Origin: Scytonematopsis contorta HA4267-MV1
Lineage (GTDB): Bacteria > Cyanobacteriota > Cyanobacteriia > Cyanobacteriales > Nostocaceae
Assembly (NCBI GenBank): GCA_019359035.1
Contig: JAHHIC010000046.1
Span: 62,001 to 126,000, forward strand
Direction of reading: 5' to 3'
Length of the DNA stretch: 64,000 bases
Positions within the stretch are counted from its first letter, which is position 1. Each line of letters starts with the position of its first letter. The position numbers and the translations under genes are program-made. A model generated the notes under the pieces. It did not search any database and had not been told where the DNA came from. It saw nothing but the letters and a program-made list of their open reading frames with translations. Below are positions 37,236 to 46,775 of the stretch, in pieces.

Positions 37236-38471
37236 ATGGATAAATATAATAAACATCTGGAAAATAAGTATATATTTTTCAGCCGGAGCATATCACTTCA
37301 ACCCGATACTGCTCACGAAATTCACGATGTCTCATGTGCCAATGCTGCAGCCAATTTGGGTTACTCTTCTGTTTTAGTATTTCCGGAGCAAAACAAGAAT
37401 AATAAAAATATTTTAGATTTACTTTCTCCTTTTCATTGTCGAAAACCAGATAATAATTTTAAAGAGTTTTATGATGTTCAAGAAAACTTGGACATATTTA
37501 CTTTACCAATGCCTTGGCCGATTCACAAAGTAGCTAAAAAGTGGCTGAACTCTAGTACAGTAGCAAGCAAATATTATTTACCATTTCACTTATTACCGCA
37601 CACAAAAATAGTTCACACAAGAGATTGGTACTTTGCACGAGCGGCAGTTAAAAATAAAATTCCTATTATTTACGAACGTCACTATTTTCAAGAGAAAACC
37701 TTTGAGTCAGAAATTGTTAATAGTCCCTATTTTCAAGTAGCTATAACTCAATCGGAAGCTGTTCGCGAAAGTTTAATTGAGTATGGTATGCCTTCAGAAA
37801 AAACTGTTTGGCTACATAATGGTTTCGACAATTCTTTTTTAGTTAGGCAACCAGAAGCAGCGGAAGAATGGCGAAAAGAGTTATTAATAAATGGACAGCA
37901 ATTTTTAGTAGTTTATTCTGGTGCTTTGTACGGATTTAAAGGTATTGAAGTTTTAATAGATGCAGCAAAACAACTCCCACATATCCAATTTGCAATCACA
38001 GGTGGAACAGAGGGACAAATAAAAAATTATCAGCATCAAGCTAAAGAAAAGCAAGTAGAAAATATAAATTTTTTAGGTTGGATATTACCGCGTCAACGAT
38101 TAAGTATTTTATTTCAAGCTGCTGATGTTTTAGCACATCCTCATTGTTCTGGTGAAGCTGCAAACTTTACAAATCCAGTCAAGTTCTTTCAGTATATGGC
38201 TTCAGGAACTCCCATAGCAGTGACTATGATACCACCACTAATGACATTCAAAAAGTCACCTCTAATTGCTGAGTGGTGTGAACCAGATGACCCTTATCAA
38301 TTTGCAGAATGTATTAAGCATACTTTAGACAAATATCCCAGAAAAGTAGAAGGTTACCCTGATAGCATTAACCTAGCGAATCAATTCACCTGGGAAAAAA
38401 GAGCAGAAAGAATTATTAGCTACGTTGATGAATCTTTGCGACCGAAGAAGAACAATATTGTTGCTGAGTAA
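37236..38471 (+). CDS. Glycosyltransferase family 4
   Basis: A 411-residue GT-B enzyme. IFFSRSISLQPDTAHEIHDV starts the acceptor domain. The donor domain contains VVYSGALYGFKGIEVLIDAA and a HPHCSGEAANFTNPVKFFQYM segment with the conserved acidic positions of GT4. No membrane helix. It lies 31 bp after the exporter gene on the same strand. Donor and acceptor are unknown. Confidence 0.85.
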   Translation: MDKYNKHLENKYIFFSRSISLQPDTAHEIHDVSCANAAANLGYSSVLVFPEQNKNNKNILDLLSPFHCRKPDNNFKEFYDVQENLDIFTLPMPWPIHKVAKKWLNSSTVASKYYLPFHLLPHTKIVHTRDWYFARAAVKNKIPIIYERHYFQEKTFESEIVNSPYFQVAITQSEAVRESLIEYGMPSEKTVWLHNGFDNSFLVRQPEAAEEWRKELLINGQQFLVVYSGALYGFKGIEVLIDAAKQLPHIQFAITGGTEGQIKNYQHQAKEKQVENINFLGWILPRQRLSILFQAADVLAHPHCSGEAANFTNPVKFFQYMASGTPIAVTMIPPLMTFKKSPLIAEWCEPDDPYQFAECIKHTLDKYPRKVEGYPDSINLANQFTWEKRAERIISYVDESLRPKKNNIVAE

Positions 38472-38475
38472 ATAT

Positions 38476-38515
38476 TTTATCTAGATTTTTATCTAGATTT
38501 TTTATCTAGATTCTA
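38476..38515. repeat. Three direct repeats of TTATCTAGATT upstream of a GT4 gene
   Basis: TTATCTAGATT occurs three times at about 11-13 bp spacing just after the stop of the preceding gene. Each has a palindromic ATCTAGAT core. It could be an operator for the next gene or a simple repeat; the 171-bp gap suggests a separate promoter there. Confidence 0.55.
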
Positions 38516-38642
38516 TTTAATGCAAAGAAACAAGTAATAACACTGAATGCTTGGTATATAAAATTCAGTAATATTATTTATTGACTACTGATACTAAAAG
38601 CATATAATAGGACATATCATTACGTAAATAGAATATTTCCAA

Positions 38643-39761
38643 ATGAAAAAAATTGCAGTTTACTACCCCTATTTTATGGGAGGTGGTGCAGAAGCAGTAG
38701 TATTATGGATGCTCCAAGGATTACAAGAAAAGTACGATTTAACATTATTCACAGTTGGAAATATTGATTTAAAAAAACTTAATTCCATGTATGGAACGAG
38801 TTTATCTAGCCAAAATGTAAAAGTTATTCCTCTTGTTTCAGATATGTTCCGTGATGCTTGCTATTTTATGATGGCAAACAACAAGGAATTAAGAATGTTA
38901 TTTTTCCATTTATTAATTCGCTTATTTAAGCAAAATAGTCATAACTATGACTTGGTTATGTGTGGCTATAATGCAATGGACTTAGGTAAAGTTGGTATTC
39001 AATATATACACATGACCCAAGTTTTGGAAGGTACACCCCTTTACAGAAAAATATCTTCGTTCTCTAAAGAAGATATGCTCAAAAATATTTCTATCACCAA
39101 TTCAGAACACCTAGCAAATTATACTAAAAAAGTTTACGGTATAGAGCCTAAAGTTGTTTATCCTCCAGTTGTCATAGACACACCAAATATACCTTGGAGC
39201 GAAAAAGAAGACGCATTTATTTGTAGTGGAAGAATAGTAGAGGCAAAAGAACCTCATAGAGTAATCAAGATTCTCAAAATGGTTCGAGAAAAAGGATTTG
39301 ACATTAAACTCCACATGACAGGTGGTGGTGGTGGTGTTTACGGATGGAAATATGATTCTTTAATCAAAAAAATGGTTAAAGAAAATCAGGACTGGATAAC
39401 TATATACGAAAATCTTCCATATAAAGAATATACAGAACTTTTAGCCAAATGTAGATACGGAATTCACTTCAAAAAAGAGCCTTTTGGTATTTCTATAGCT
39501 GAAATGGTGAAAGCTGGAGCTATTCCCTTTGTTAGGGGTGAAGGTGGACAGGTAGAAATTGTAGGTAAGCACAACGAAGAATTATTTTTCAACAAAGAGC
39601 AAGAAGCAGTCGCTCAAATTGTAAATGTCCTCAGTAATCCCAATCAGCAGAGTAAATTGTGTGAATCCTTAGCTCAACAGAAAAATTTATTTTCCACACA
39701 TAGATTTATGTCAGAATTTAATGAAGTAGTGAATTCCTACTTTGAAACTGTTGATAGTTGA
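38643..39761 (+). CDS. Glycosyltransferase family 4
   Basis: A 372-residue GT-B enzyme starting KKIAVYYPYFMGGGAEAVVL, with the Gly-rich loop and acceptor domain. The donor site includes SGRIVEAKEPHRVIKILKMV and KEPFGISIAEMVKAGAIPFV, the E-x7-E motif of GT4. The 171-bp gap before it breaks the operon pattern and carries TTATCTAGATT repeats. Its last codons and TGA stop (39759-39761) lie in a GTTGACT repeat array, so the C-terminal residues (TVDS) are repeat-derived. Confidence 0.87.
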   Translation: MKKIAVYYPYFMGGGAEAVVLWMLQGLQEKYDLTLFTVGNIDLKKLNSMYGTSLSSQNVKVIPLVSDMFRDACYFMMANNKELRMLFFHLLIRLFKQNSHNYDLVMCGYNAMDLGKVGIQYIHMTQVLEGTPLYRKISSFSKEDMLKNISITNSEHLANYTKKVYGIEPKVVYPPVVIDTPNIPWSEKEDAFICSGRIVEAKEPHRVIKILKMVREKGFDIKLHMTGGGGGVYGWKYDSLIKKMVKENQDWITIYENLPYKEYTELLAKCRYGIHFKKEPFGISIAEMVKAGAIPFVRGEGGQVEIVGKHNEELFFNKEQEAVAQIVNVLSNPNQQSKLCESLAQQKNLFSTHRFMSEFNEVVNSYFETVDS

Positions 39762-39791
39762 CGGTTCACTGTTGACTGTTGACTGTTAATT
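39749..39791. repeat. STRR array (GTTGACT family)
   Basis: Heptamers GTTGATA-GTTGACG-GTTCACT-GTTGACT-GTTGACT-GTTAATT in tandem, overlapping the end of the preceding coding region. Confidence 0.85.
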
Positions 39792-39852
39792 GGGTTTTTC
39801 ACAAATTATATAGGACTGCTATATACGTAATAATTAATAGTAAATAAATCAC

Positions 39853-40851
39853 ATGAATAAAAAAACAATCGGTATGGTTACCAGCTATCGCGCTCTAGAA
39901 AAAAGAGGTGATTGGCTATGGCAACAAACCCCACGCCATCAAGGAATTTGGGGAAATATTCAAATGCAGGCTTTAGCAGAAAAGCCAGATTTTTTGCTGT
40001 TATATCAATTTGATTTTCCTCAACCAACACAACATAAGCGTAAATGTTGGTTATTGGATAATGGTTTAGTAGATAAAATCAGAAATAAACAACCACAGCA
40101 ATCAGAAATAAACTCAGAGATAAATATTGAATCTCGTTTTCGTGGTACAGCTAAAGAAAGAATGATTTTTCTATTGCGAGAACCACCCCTAGATGAAATC
40201 GTAGAGTTAAATAAATATAATTATCAGCAAGCAGAAAAATATTGCGGCTATATTTCTGGTCCCGACGATTTTGCACCCACACCGGATTATATGCCGGCTA
40301 TTTGGTATCATTCCAACTCCTTTAGAGAGTTAAATGAAATGCCACCTCCAGAAAAAACTCATTCTTGTAGTTGGATTACTTCCGGAATTAACCGTACAGC
40401 AAATCATCGTCAACGCTTGCAATTCATGCAGTCATTGCAAGAAAGTCAAGTTCCACTAAATTATTTTGGACGTGATTTACCAACATGGGTAAAAACATCA
40501 GGAGAGCTAGGCAATAAATGGCACGGAATGGCACCATATTATTACAACTTAGCGATTGAAAATTACGCTGATAATGATTGGTATGTAAGCGAAAAACTTT
40601 GGGATTCATTGTTAGCATGGTGTTTACCAATTTATTACGGTGGGTCAGCAGCAGATAAATTATTACCACCCGGTAGTTTTTTGCGTTTACCTAGTTTAGA
40701 CGAAAAAGGTATCGCTTATATTAAAGAAGTAACATCAACTCCCGATGCTTGGTATGAAGCCAAGGAAGCTATTGCAGAAGCGAGACAAATAATTTTACAT
40801 AAGTTAAATTTATTAAATTGGCTATCTGAATACGTCACTAAATTGACCTAA
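39853..40851 (+). CDS. GT10 alpha-1,3/4-fucosyltransferase-like enzyme
   Basis: The C-terminal half has the GT10 signature: YYYNLAIENYADNDWYVSEK followed by LW, then LLAWCLPIYYGG (about 229-264). It also has the earlier core SCSWITSGINRTANHRQRL and LNYFGRDLP, which correspond to the strand and loop that bind the donor in bacterial fucosyltransferases. No membrane helix. GT10 enzymes add fucose (or a related sugar) to GlcNAc-type acceptors. The TAA stop (40849-40851) sits inside a palindromic repeat element (GACCTAACCCCCC), so the original C-terminus may have been longer. Confidence 0.85.
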   Translation: MNKKTIGMVTSYRALEKRGDWLWQQTPRHQGIWGNIQMQALAEKPDFLLLYQFDFPQPTQHKRKCWLLDNGLVDKIRNKQPQQSEINSEINIESRFRGTAKERMIFLLREPPLDEIVELNKYNYQQAEKYCGYISGPDDFAPTPDYMPAIWYHSNSFRELNEMPPPEKTHSCSWITSGINRTANHRQRLQFMQSLQESQVPLNYFGRDLPTWVKTSGELGNKWHGMAPYYYNLAIENYADNDWYVSEKLWDSLLAWCLPIYYGGSAADKLLPPGSFLRLPSLDEKGIAYIKEVTSTPDAWYEAKEAIAEARQIILHKLNLLNWLSEYVTKLT

Positions 40852-40932
40852 CCCCCCTACCCCCCTTCCCTATTAGGGAAGGGGGGGAATAAAAGAAAGG
40901 TTATTCCCTACTCCCCACTCCCCACTCCCTAT
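40846..40932. repeat. Palindromic element copy 4 followed by CCCCACT heptamers
   Basis: GACCTAACCCCCCTACCCCC then CTTCCCTATTAGGGAAG (40846-40890) forms a strong stem. A CCCCACT STRR (about 40904-40930) follows and ends shortly before the next ATG at 40938. Both lie between two glycosyltransferase genes. Confidence 0.85.
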
Positions 40933-40937
40933 TTCTT

Positions 40938-41933
40938 ATGGACGGAATTTGTACACTTGCAAATGATAGAGTTTACGAGCAGCTGGTTGCGTTGCTAAAT
41001 AGTATCGAGGCAATTTATGGAGAAGCAATGCCAGTTTGCGTTTATCCTTACGACGATAATACAACTAAAATTGCGGAAGAAATAGCTCGTCGTCCGAACG
41101 TACAACTTTACGATAATAAAGATTCAATTGCGCGATGGGATGAATTTGCTTGCGAAATTTGGGATGCTCATCCTACCGCTCAAGAACACTGGCAAAATAT
41201 AGGCAGCACCAAGTATCATCGGGTTGGTACTCATCGACGATTCTGCGCTTTTGACGGACCGTTCAATCGTTTTATATACATGGATGCTGACACTTTACTA
41301 ATGAGTCAGCTTGAGCATATTTTTGCTCAGTTAAATCATCATGAATGGGTCGTTTATGATTTTCAATATACAGACTTATCTCATGTTTATAATATTCATT
41401 CGCCTAAATTAACAAAAGTATTTTCTCAGAATAGACTAGAAAAAGAAATTTTTTGTTCAGGATTTTATGGTTCTAAAAAAGGAATATTTGATGCTGAAAA
41501 GCAGAAATATTTACTAGAGAAATTGCGACAAGGGGAAGCACATATTCTCTATGATATGGCTCCAGACCAAACAATTTTAAACTACATGGTAATGCGGTCG
41601 GAAATATCTAGTTATAATTTTGCTACAGAACTACCAAAAAATGAAAGAACAGGTTGTTGTGTCACTTCCCCTCATTTTGAAGTCAGAGATAATACTTTGT
41701 ACGATAAAGGTAACAAATTAACCTATATCCACTACATTGGTTTGTCATCTCAGTTATTTACCCGTGTTTGTGCTGGAGAAAATATTGACTTTCCCTATCG
41801 AGATATTTTCTTACATTACCGCTATCTACATGAACCAGAAAAAAGACCGGAATTCACCACAAAAGCAGTAGCTTATAACGCTCCCCCAAGTTTAACCACA
41901 AGGGTTCTGAAAAAAATTGGATTAGCCAGCTAA
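40938..41933 (+). CDS. GT-A glycosyltransferase-like protein (Npun_R2821/R2823-type)
   Basis: A 331-residue protein starting GICTLANDRVYEQLVALLNS, resembling the first GT8-like Rossmann unit. The DxD motif is YMDADT (Asp116, Asp118), after a FCAFDGPFNRF segment. It closely parallels the next gene product in layout (N-terminal LAND/IANDKV, GPF-x-x-F-I-Y-x-D-x-D), so the two are paralogues. I recall this family being named for Nostoc punctiforme genes; the function is not established. The ATG at 40938 has no Shine-Dalgarno and follows a repeat array. Confidence 0.72.
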   Translation: MDGICTLANDRVYEQLVALLNSIEAIYGEAMPVCVYPYDDNTTKIAEEIARRPNVQLYDNKDSIARWDEFACEIWDAHPTAQEHWQNIGSTKYHRVGTHRRFCAFDGPFNRFIYMDADTLLMSQLEHIFAQLNHHEWVVYDFQYTDLSHVYNIHSPKLTKVFSQNRLEKEIFCSGFYGSKKGIFDAEKQKYLLEKLRQGEAHILYDMAPDQTILNYMVMRSEISSYNFATELPKNERTGCCVTSPHFEVRDNTLYDKGNKLTYIHYIGLSSQLFTRVCAGENIDFPYRDIFLHYRYLHEPEKRPEFTTKAVAYNAPPSLTTRVLKKIGLAS

Positions 41934-41935
41934 GA

Positions 41936-41980
41936 GACCTAACCCCCCTACCCCCTTCCCTAGGAGGGAAGGGGGGGAAT
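41936..41980. repeat. Palindromic repeat element, copy 5
   Basis: GAGACCTAACCCCCCTACCC followed by CTTCCCTAGGAGGGAAG and GGGGGG. It lies three bases after the previous stop and about 50 bp before the next start. Confidence 0.85.
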
Positions 41981-42032
41981 AAAGAGGTTTTGGAGAGGGG
42001 TTATTTTGTAAACATTATTTGAGGGTAAATAT

Positions 42033-42965
42033 ATGACTCGTGGAATTTATATTATTGCTAACGACAAGGTAACAGACCATGCTATTGCACTACTCAACAG
42101 TATTCGCTTACATGACACTGATACCCCAATTGTAATGATTCCTTATGATGAAAATTATCATGGAATAGCTGAAACTCTAAAAACGCATTACGGTGTAGAA
42201 GTTTACGAAGATTTAGATTTTATTGATAGACTATCAAATAAATTACACGAAACTTTTGGAGGTAAATTTTTTGCACGTCCCAATCAATTCCGTAAGCAAG
42301 CTTGTTGGTTCGGTCCATTTGATGAGTTTATATATATTGACACTGATATAGTTGTCTTTGAAAAAATCAGCGATAATCTTAACTACTTACAATCTACCGA
42401 TTTTATTTGCTGCGACTATCAACATTTGGGTGGAATCACAAATGTATTTACACCTCAAGTTCTAGAGCAAAAAGTATTTAGTGAAAGCGAAGTAAAAGAT
42501 ATCTTTAACGGTGGCTTCTGGGGTTCCAAAAAGAATTTAATCTCAGAAAATGACTTATACAATACTTTTGCTGAATGTGCTGCACATCCTGAATTTTTTG
42601 ATTTCTCTCAAAAAACATCTGACCAACCGATTATCAACTACATGCTTCTCAAGCGCATTCCCAATCGCTTCAATATAGTTCGCAGAGAAGGTAAAGCTCC
42701 AGGAAATTGGGCTGGTACTCCCCATTTTGAAAAACAAGGAAATATACTAATAGACCCAACAGTATCTCAACAACTACAATATCTCCATTGGGCAGGAATT
42801 AGAATTGAACCAGGTTGCCCCTATTGGGAAATTTGGGAACATTACCGCAACTTAAATTCAGCATTACCCCCCGCAAATATTTCAGCACCTGCAAAGAAAA
42901 ATCAGTTGCAACAAAATTTTGAAGCATTGAAAAATCAGTTACGTCAAATTAAAGTGAAACAGTAA
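42033..42965 (+). CDS. GT-A glycosyltransferase-like protein, paralogue of preceding gene
   Basis: A 310-residue protein with N-terminal GIYIIANDKVTDHAIALLNS, DxD motif YIDTDI (Asp103, Asp105) after FGPFDEF, and a GGFWGSKK / SDQPIINYML region matching the upstream paralogue's GFYGSKK / PDQTILNYMV. The C-terminal ~30 residues form a Lys/Gln-rich helix (NFEALKNQLRQIKVKQ). TTTGAGGGTAAATAT precedes the ATG, a weak ribosome site. It is the last gene of the plus-strand glycan cluster. Confidence 0.72.
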   Translation: MTRGIYIIANDKVTDHAIALLNSIRLHDTDTPIVMIPYDENYHGIAETLKTHYGVEVYEDLDFIDRLSNKLHETFGGKFFARPNQFRKQACWFGPFDEFIYIDTDIVVFEKISDNLNYLQSTDFICCDYQHLGGITNVFTPQVLEQKVFSESEVKDIFNGGFWGSKKNLISENDLYNTFAECAAHPEFFDFSQKTSDQPIINYMLLKRIPNRFNIVRREGKAPGNWAGTPHFEKQGNILIDPTVSQQLQYLHWAGIRIEPGCPYWEIWEHYRNLNSALPPANISAPAKKNQLQQNFEALKNQLRQIKVKQ

Positions 42966-43082
42966 GAACCTAACCCCCCTACCCCCCTTCCCTTTGAGGG
43001 AAGGGGGGAAATAAAAGAAAATAAAGAAAATCGTAGCCCCCCCTTCCCTGCTAGGGAAGGGGGGGTTGGGGGGGTTAGGTCT
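42966..43082. repeat. Inverted pair of palindromic elements, copies 6 and 7
   Basis: Copy 6 (42966-43011, GAACCTAACCCCCCTACC...) and copy 7 (43037-43082, ending GGGGGGTTAGGTCT) are inverted to each other around a short AT-rich centre. Each also has its own CTTCCCT...AGGGAAG stem. The whole 117-bp unit lies between convergent genes. Confidence 0.85.
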
Positions 43083-43092
43083 ATTAAATCAA

Positions 43093-43467
43093 CTATCTCA
43101 TCGAGTCCAAGTCCAAAGACTGCATCCCTCTACGCTCAGCAAAAGTCAGCATACTTTTTAACTGGAACCAAACTAAAGCACAGGTCAAAAGTGAAATCGG
43201 TAAACCAATTGCACAAGCTAGTATATTTGGGAAACCGAATATTGCTAATCCAGAAACAAGAAATAAACTAACCCCAATAGTAATTCCCAAAAATGGTAAA
43301 ACTGTTCCCTTTGCGGACAAGCTGGACTCACCATTTTCCGCACCGCTTTTACGCCATTTTTGTGTAATTTCTTTTAGTGTTCCAGTGAAAGCTACACCAG
43401 AAGTAAATGCCGCAAAAAAACCAATGGCTAACAATAGATATGGCGGTTGTTGAGGAAAATAGTACAT
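43093..43467 (-). CDS. Conserved small membrane protein
   Basis: A 124-residue protein with three hydrophobic segments (about 10-28, 57-78 and 80-100) separated by a charged loop (KEITQKWRKSGAENGESS). The family is not recognised by name; similar small proteins are common in cyanobacteria. It lies 18 bp downstream of the UbiB-family gene on the same strand, so the two are likely co-transcribed. Confidence 0.65.
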   Translation of the reverse strand: MYYFPQQPPYLLLAIGFFAAFTSGVAFTGTLKEITQKWRKSGAENGESSLSAKGTVLPFLGITIGVSLFLVSGLAIFGFPNILACAIGLPISLLTCALVWFQLKSMLTFAERRGMQSLDLDSMR

Positions 43468-43485
43468 GGTGACTCCTGTATTGAA

Positions 43486-45195
43486 TTATGAATTATTTTT
43501 TGCTATTAACGATGTCACAGAAGGTAATATCGCAGCAACGCTTTCTCTAGATAAATCTGTCAAAACGCCAATTGCTGCATTAAATAAACGATTTGGGGTT
43601 ATTTCATCTTTAACTAAATTCCACAAACGTTGGACTTCTTCTGTATGCAAGCGGTCATCTTCTGTAAGAGCAATTACTAGTTGTCTTCTTAAAAATTGAC
43701 CTTCATCCGATAACAAATATTGTAACCCTAATCGTGCTGTAGGGAATAAATCAAAGCTACCATCAGTACGAGCAATAGAAACCATATTTTCTAGTCGTTC
43801 CCACTGGAACTTATCATCCTTAAATAGCACATTCAATAAACGTCGTCGTAATTGCGGTGATTCACCTGTTAATAATCTCTTCGCTACATAAGGATACGCT
43901 ACCTCAACAATTTTGAAATTTGGATTGAGGCTGAGAGCAATACCTTCTTGGGTCACTAAGGAACGAATAATTAATGCAAATTTGGCTGGAACTCGGAATG
44001 GATAATCGTACATTAATTCCGAGAATTTATCGGTCACAGTTTTGAAGTTAAAATCTCCAACATTTTGACCAATAGCATCTCCCAAAACTGCTTCTAATGC
44101 AGGAACAATAGGACGAATATCTGTACCTGGACTCAGGAAGCCCAAGTTAACATAATCTTGAGCTAAATCGCTATAGTCTTTATTTATTAGATGAACAACT
44201 GCGTCTACTAAACATTCTTTGGTGCTTTCATCCAACTGGTCCATCATGCCAAAATCTATATAGCCCATCCTACCATCTGGCATGGCAAATAAATTACCTG
44301 GGTGGGGGTCAGCATGGAAGAAACCAAATTCTAATAGTTGTTGTAGTCCAGAAGTTACAGCAATTTGAATAATTGCTTCTTGGTCTAAACCAGCTTCACG
44401 GATACTTTTTGTATCATTCAGTTTAAATCCGTTTAACCATTCCAGGGTTAATACACAATTAGAAGTATAACGCCAGTAAATTGCTGGGACTTTCACCGTT
44501 GGGTTGTTGCGGAAATTAGTTGCAAACTTCTCAGCGTTGCGTCCTTCGTTTAGGTAATCAATTTCCTCAAATAATTTAGTACCAAACTCATCTACAATCA
44601 AAGTCAAATCATGACCCAGATTTAAAGGTAGCCAAGGAGATATCCAACTCGCAATCCACCGCATCAAATATAAATCAAGGGAAAGAACCGGACGCAAATT
44701 CGGTCTTTGCACTTTTACGGCCACTTCTTCCCCGCTATGCAACCAACCGTGGTAAACTTGACCCAAACTTGCCGCAGCTACCGGATAAGGCGACAACTCG
44801 CTAAACATCTCCTTAATTGGTCTGCCTAGTTCCGCTTCAATAATTTGATATGCTACTCGACTGTCGAATGGAGGTAACTGGTCTTGTAATTTAATTAATT
44901 CTTCTAAAAAATCTTTGCGTATCAAATCTGGTCGTGTTGACAGCGCTTGTCCAACTTTAATAAACGTTGGCCCCAAGCGTGTTAATACCTCCCTCAACTG
45001 AGACGCTCGCTTCGGCTGATTTTGCTCAACCTGTCCTTGCCAATCATCCCACTTTAGACTGAGGACAAATATCACGAAATTCCAGATAATCTTTAGGGCG
45101 CGTGCCCATGCTAGCCACGGACGATAACGAAAATATCCGGCGATCGCTTTTGCATCATAACGACGTTGACTTTGTGTAAGAGCTTGGGAATTCAC
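43486..45195 (-). CDS. ABC1/UbiB (AarF)-family atypical kinase
   Basis: The 569-residue sequence has every UbiB signature: the KxGQ motif in TFIKVGQALSTRPDL, the Ala-rich nucleotide loop VAAASLGQVY, the invariant Lys in EVAVKVQRP, the catalytic HADPHPGN and the metal-binding DFG in YIDFGMMD. Members support quinone or prenyl-lipid biosynthesis and, in plants and cyanobacteria, plastoglobule-type lipid control; plastoquinone or tocopherol metabolism is the likely context. A C-terminal helical region of ~200 residues follows. Intact catalytic residues suggest an active enzyme. Confidence 0.93.
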   Translation of the reverse strand: MNSQALTQSQRRYDAKAIAGYFRYRPWLAWARALKIIWNFVIFVLSLKWDDWQGQVEQNQPKRASQLREVLTRLGPTFIKVGQALSTRPDLIRKDFLEELIKLQDQLPPFDSRVAYQIIEAELGRPIKEMFSELSPYPVAAASLGQVYHGWLHSGEEVAVKVQRPNLRPVLSLDLYLMRWIASWISPWLPLNLGHDLTLIVDEFGTKLFEEIDYLNEGRNAEKFATNFRNNPTVKVPAIYWRYTSNCVLTLEWLNGFKLNDTKSIREAGLDQEAIIQIAVTSGLQQLLEFGFFHADPHPGNLFAMPDGRMGYIDFGMMDQLDESTKECLVDAVVHLINKDYSDLAQDYVNLGFLSPGTDIRPIVPALEAVLGDAIGQNVGDFNFKTVTDKFSELMYDYPFRVPAKFALIIRSLVTQEGIALSLNPNFKIVEVAYPYVAKRLLTGESPQLRRRLLNVLFKDDKFQWERLENMVSIARTDGSFDLFPTARLGLQYLLSDEGQFLRRQLVIALTEDDRLHTEEVQRLWNLVKDEITPNRLFNAAIGVLTDLSRESVAAILPSVTSLIAKNNS

Positions 45196-45759
45196 AACTA
45201 AATTGACCTCTGTTACTTTATTAAAGAATTTTTCTTTTCCTATAAACCCCTAGTGGAGTTCTGTAACCCTAAGCAAGTGCGCTATAGGGTTAGACTTTGA
45301 GTATTTCCTCACCTATCGCACCCCGATTGGGTTAATACGTCCCAAAAGATTAATTTATATTTACTACTTAATATTATGAAACAAAAGTACAAATACTTAC
45401 CTATACTTTAGAAACAAAATAGAATTTAGGTAAATTTTGATTAAATACATAACTTAAAATCTATAGTAAACTATCGAACTCTCTTAACTATGAAATGTCC
45501 GCAACCAAACCCAGCTTCCAAGGAGAGCATTTGTAAACAATTGTTACAACTATTGTAGTAAACAGAACTCAAACCTGACATCTTATTAGTAAAGCCTGGA
45601 ACAAAAACATGCACTAAACTACAACTTTAAATCTTAATTTTTCCTAAAAAAGCCATCTTTCATCTGCTGGTTGAAGCACAACCTATTACCGAAGCTAGTA
45701 TAAAAAGTACAAATTATACTTGACAAAATGCAACAATTACACATGGAGTAAGCGTAAAG
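45196..45759. other. Divergent intergenic region, 564 bp
   Basis: Between the UbiB-family and AraC-family genes. Contains AACCCTAAGC...CTATAGGGTT (about 45266-45292), a weak inverted repeat. TTGACA at about 45720 could be a -35 box for the AraC gene, but no clear -10 lies 17 bp further. No RNA gene or repeat family identified. Confidence 0.45.
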
Positions 45760-46644
45760 ATGACTGATTCCATCAAGAAAAATCAGCTTCTAATTCTCCC
45801 TCAGTCGCCAATTCTAGTTAGTGATGGCGCTAACTGGGAAAACATTAACTTTGCACAATTTCGGCAACCACCCTGTCATGTTCCAGAGCATATATCACAA
45901 AGGCACATTATTTGTATAAATGTCGGTAAGCCTGTGCGCTTAGAGCAAGCAGTTGGTGGACAACATGAGACAGTTTATTCACTACCAGGAGATTTAGCAA
46001 TTTACCCAGCACATCTCAGCCAAAAATTCCGGTGGGACAAAGAAGTTGAATTTTTTAATTTATTTTTAGAACCATCATTTCTCACTCAGGTTGGTTATGA
46101 CATTTTTGGGAACGACCATCTTGAACTGATTCCGCATCTGGCCGCATTGTTCGACCCATTAGTTCAGCAAATTGGCTTTGCGCTTAAAAAATCCTTGGAG
46201 GTTGATGGGGAAAATAGTAATTTTTACGCTGACTCTATGGCACATGCGCTTGCCGTTCATCTTTTATCAAGATATTCAACCAATTCACGCCAAATAAAAA
46301 TCGTCACAGGTAGTTTTACTCAGCAGCAATGGAAACAAATTGTTGGTTTTATCGAAGCAAATTTAGATAGAAATATTAGCTTAACTGAGTTAGCCCAAAT
46401 TGTACGCTTGAGTCCATATCATTTTGCTCATTTGTTCAAGAAATCAACTGGTATTTCACCTCATCAATATATAATTCATTGTCGTATTGAAAGAGCTAAA
46501 CAATTGTTAGTTTTAGGTAATTTATCAATTGCGGAAATAGCTCAAGTCATAGGTTTCGCGAGTCAAGGGCATCTCACTTACCATTTCAAACGCATAGTGG
46601 GGGCGACCCCTAACATTTTTCGTAGAGACCGCAAGAACATTTAA
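45760..46644 (+). CDS. AraC-family transcriptional regulator
   Basis: A 294-residue regulator. The N-terminal ~170 residues form a cupin-like sensing domain (YSLPGDLAIYPAHLSQKFRW). The C-terminal ~100 residues hold two helix-turn-helix motifs: ISLTELAQIVRLSPYHFAHL with FKKSTGISPHQYI, and LSIAEIAQVIGFASQGHLTY with HFKRIVGATPNIFR. This is the classic AraC pattern. The signal is unknown; the NTF2-like gene 131 bp downstream, in the same direction, is a possible target. Confidence 0.92.
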   Translation: MTDSIKKNQLLILPQSPILVSDGANWENINFAQFRQPPCHVPEHISQRHIICINVGKPVRLEQAVGGQHETVYSLPGDLAIYPAHLSQKFRWDKEVEFFNLFLEPSFLTQVGYDIFGNDHLELIPHLAALFDPLVQQIGFALKKSLEVDGENSNFYADSMAHALAVHLLSRYSTNSRQIKIVTGSFTQQQWKQIVGFIEANLDRNISLTELAQIVRLSPYHFAHLFKKSTGISPHQYIIHCRIERAKQLLVLGNLSIAEIAQVIGFASQGHLTYHFKRIVGATPNIFRRDRKNI

Positions 46645-46775
46645 AATAATCGCAAGAACATTGAAGAAAAGCTTTCTGTAATTGTTGCATAGTGAATGTG
46701 TAATCTGATTTCAAAGTTTGTTTATGAGACAAAAACCATTGCCATAAACAATTTTTACAAAAGGAAAGAAAATTT

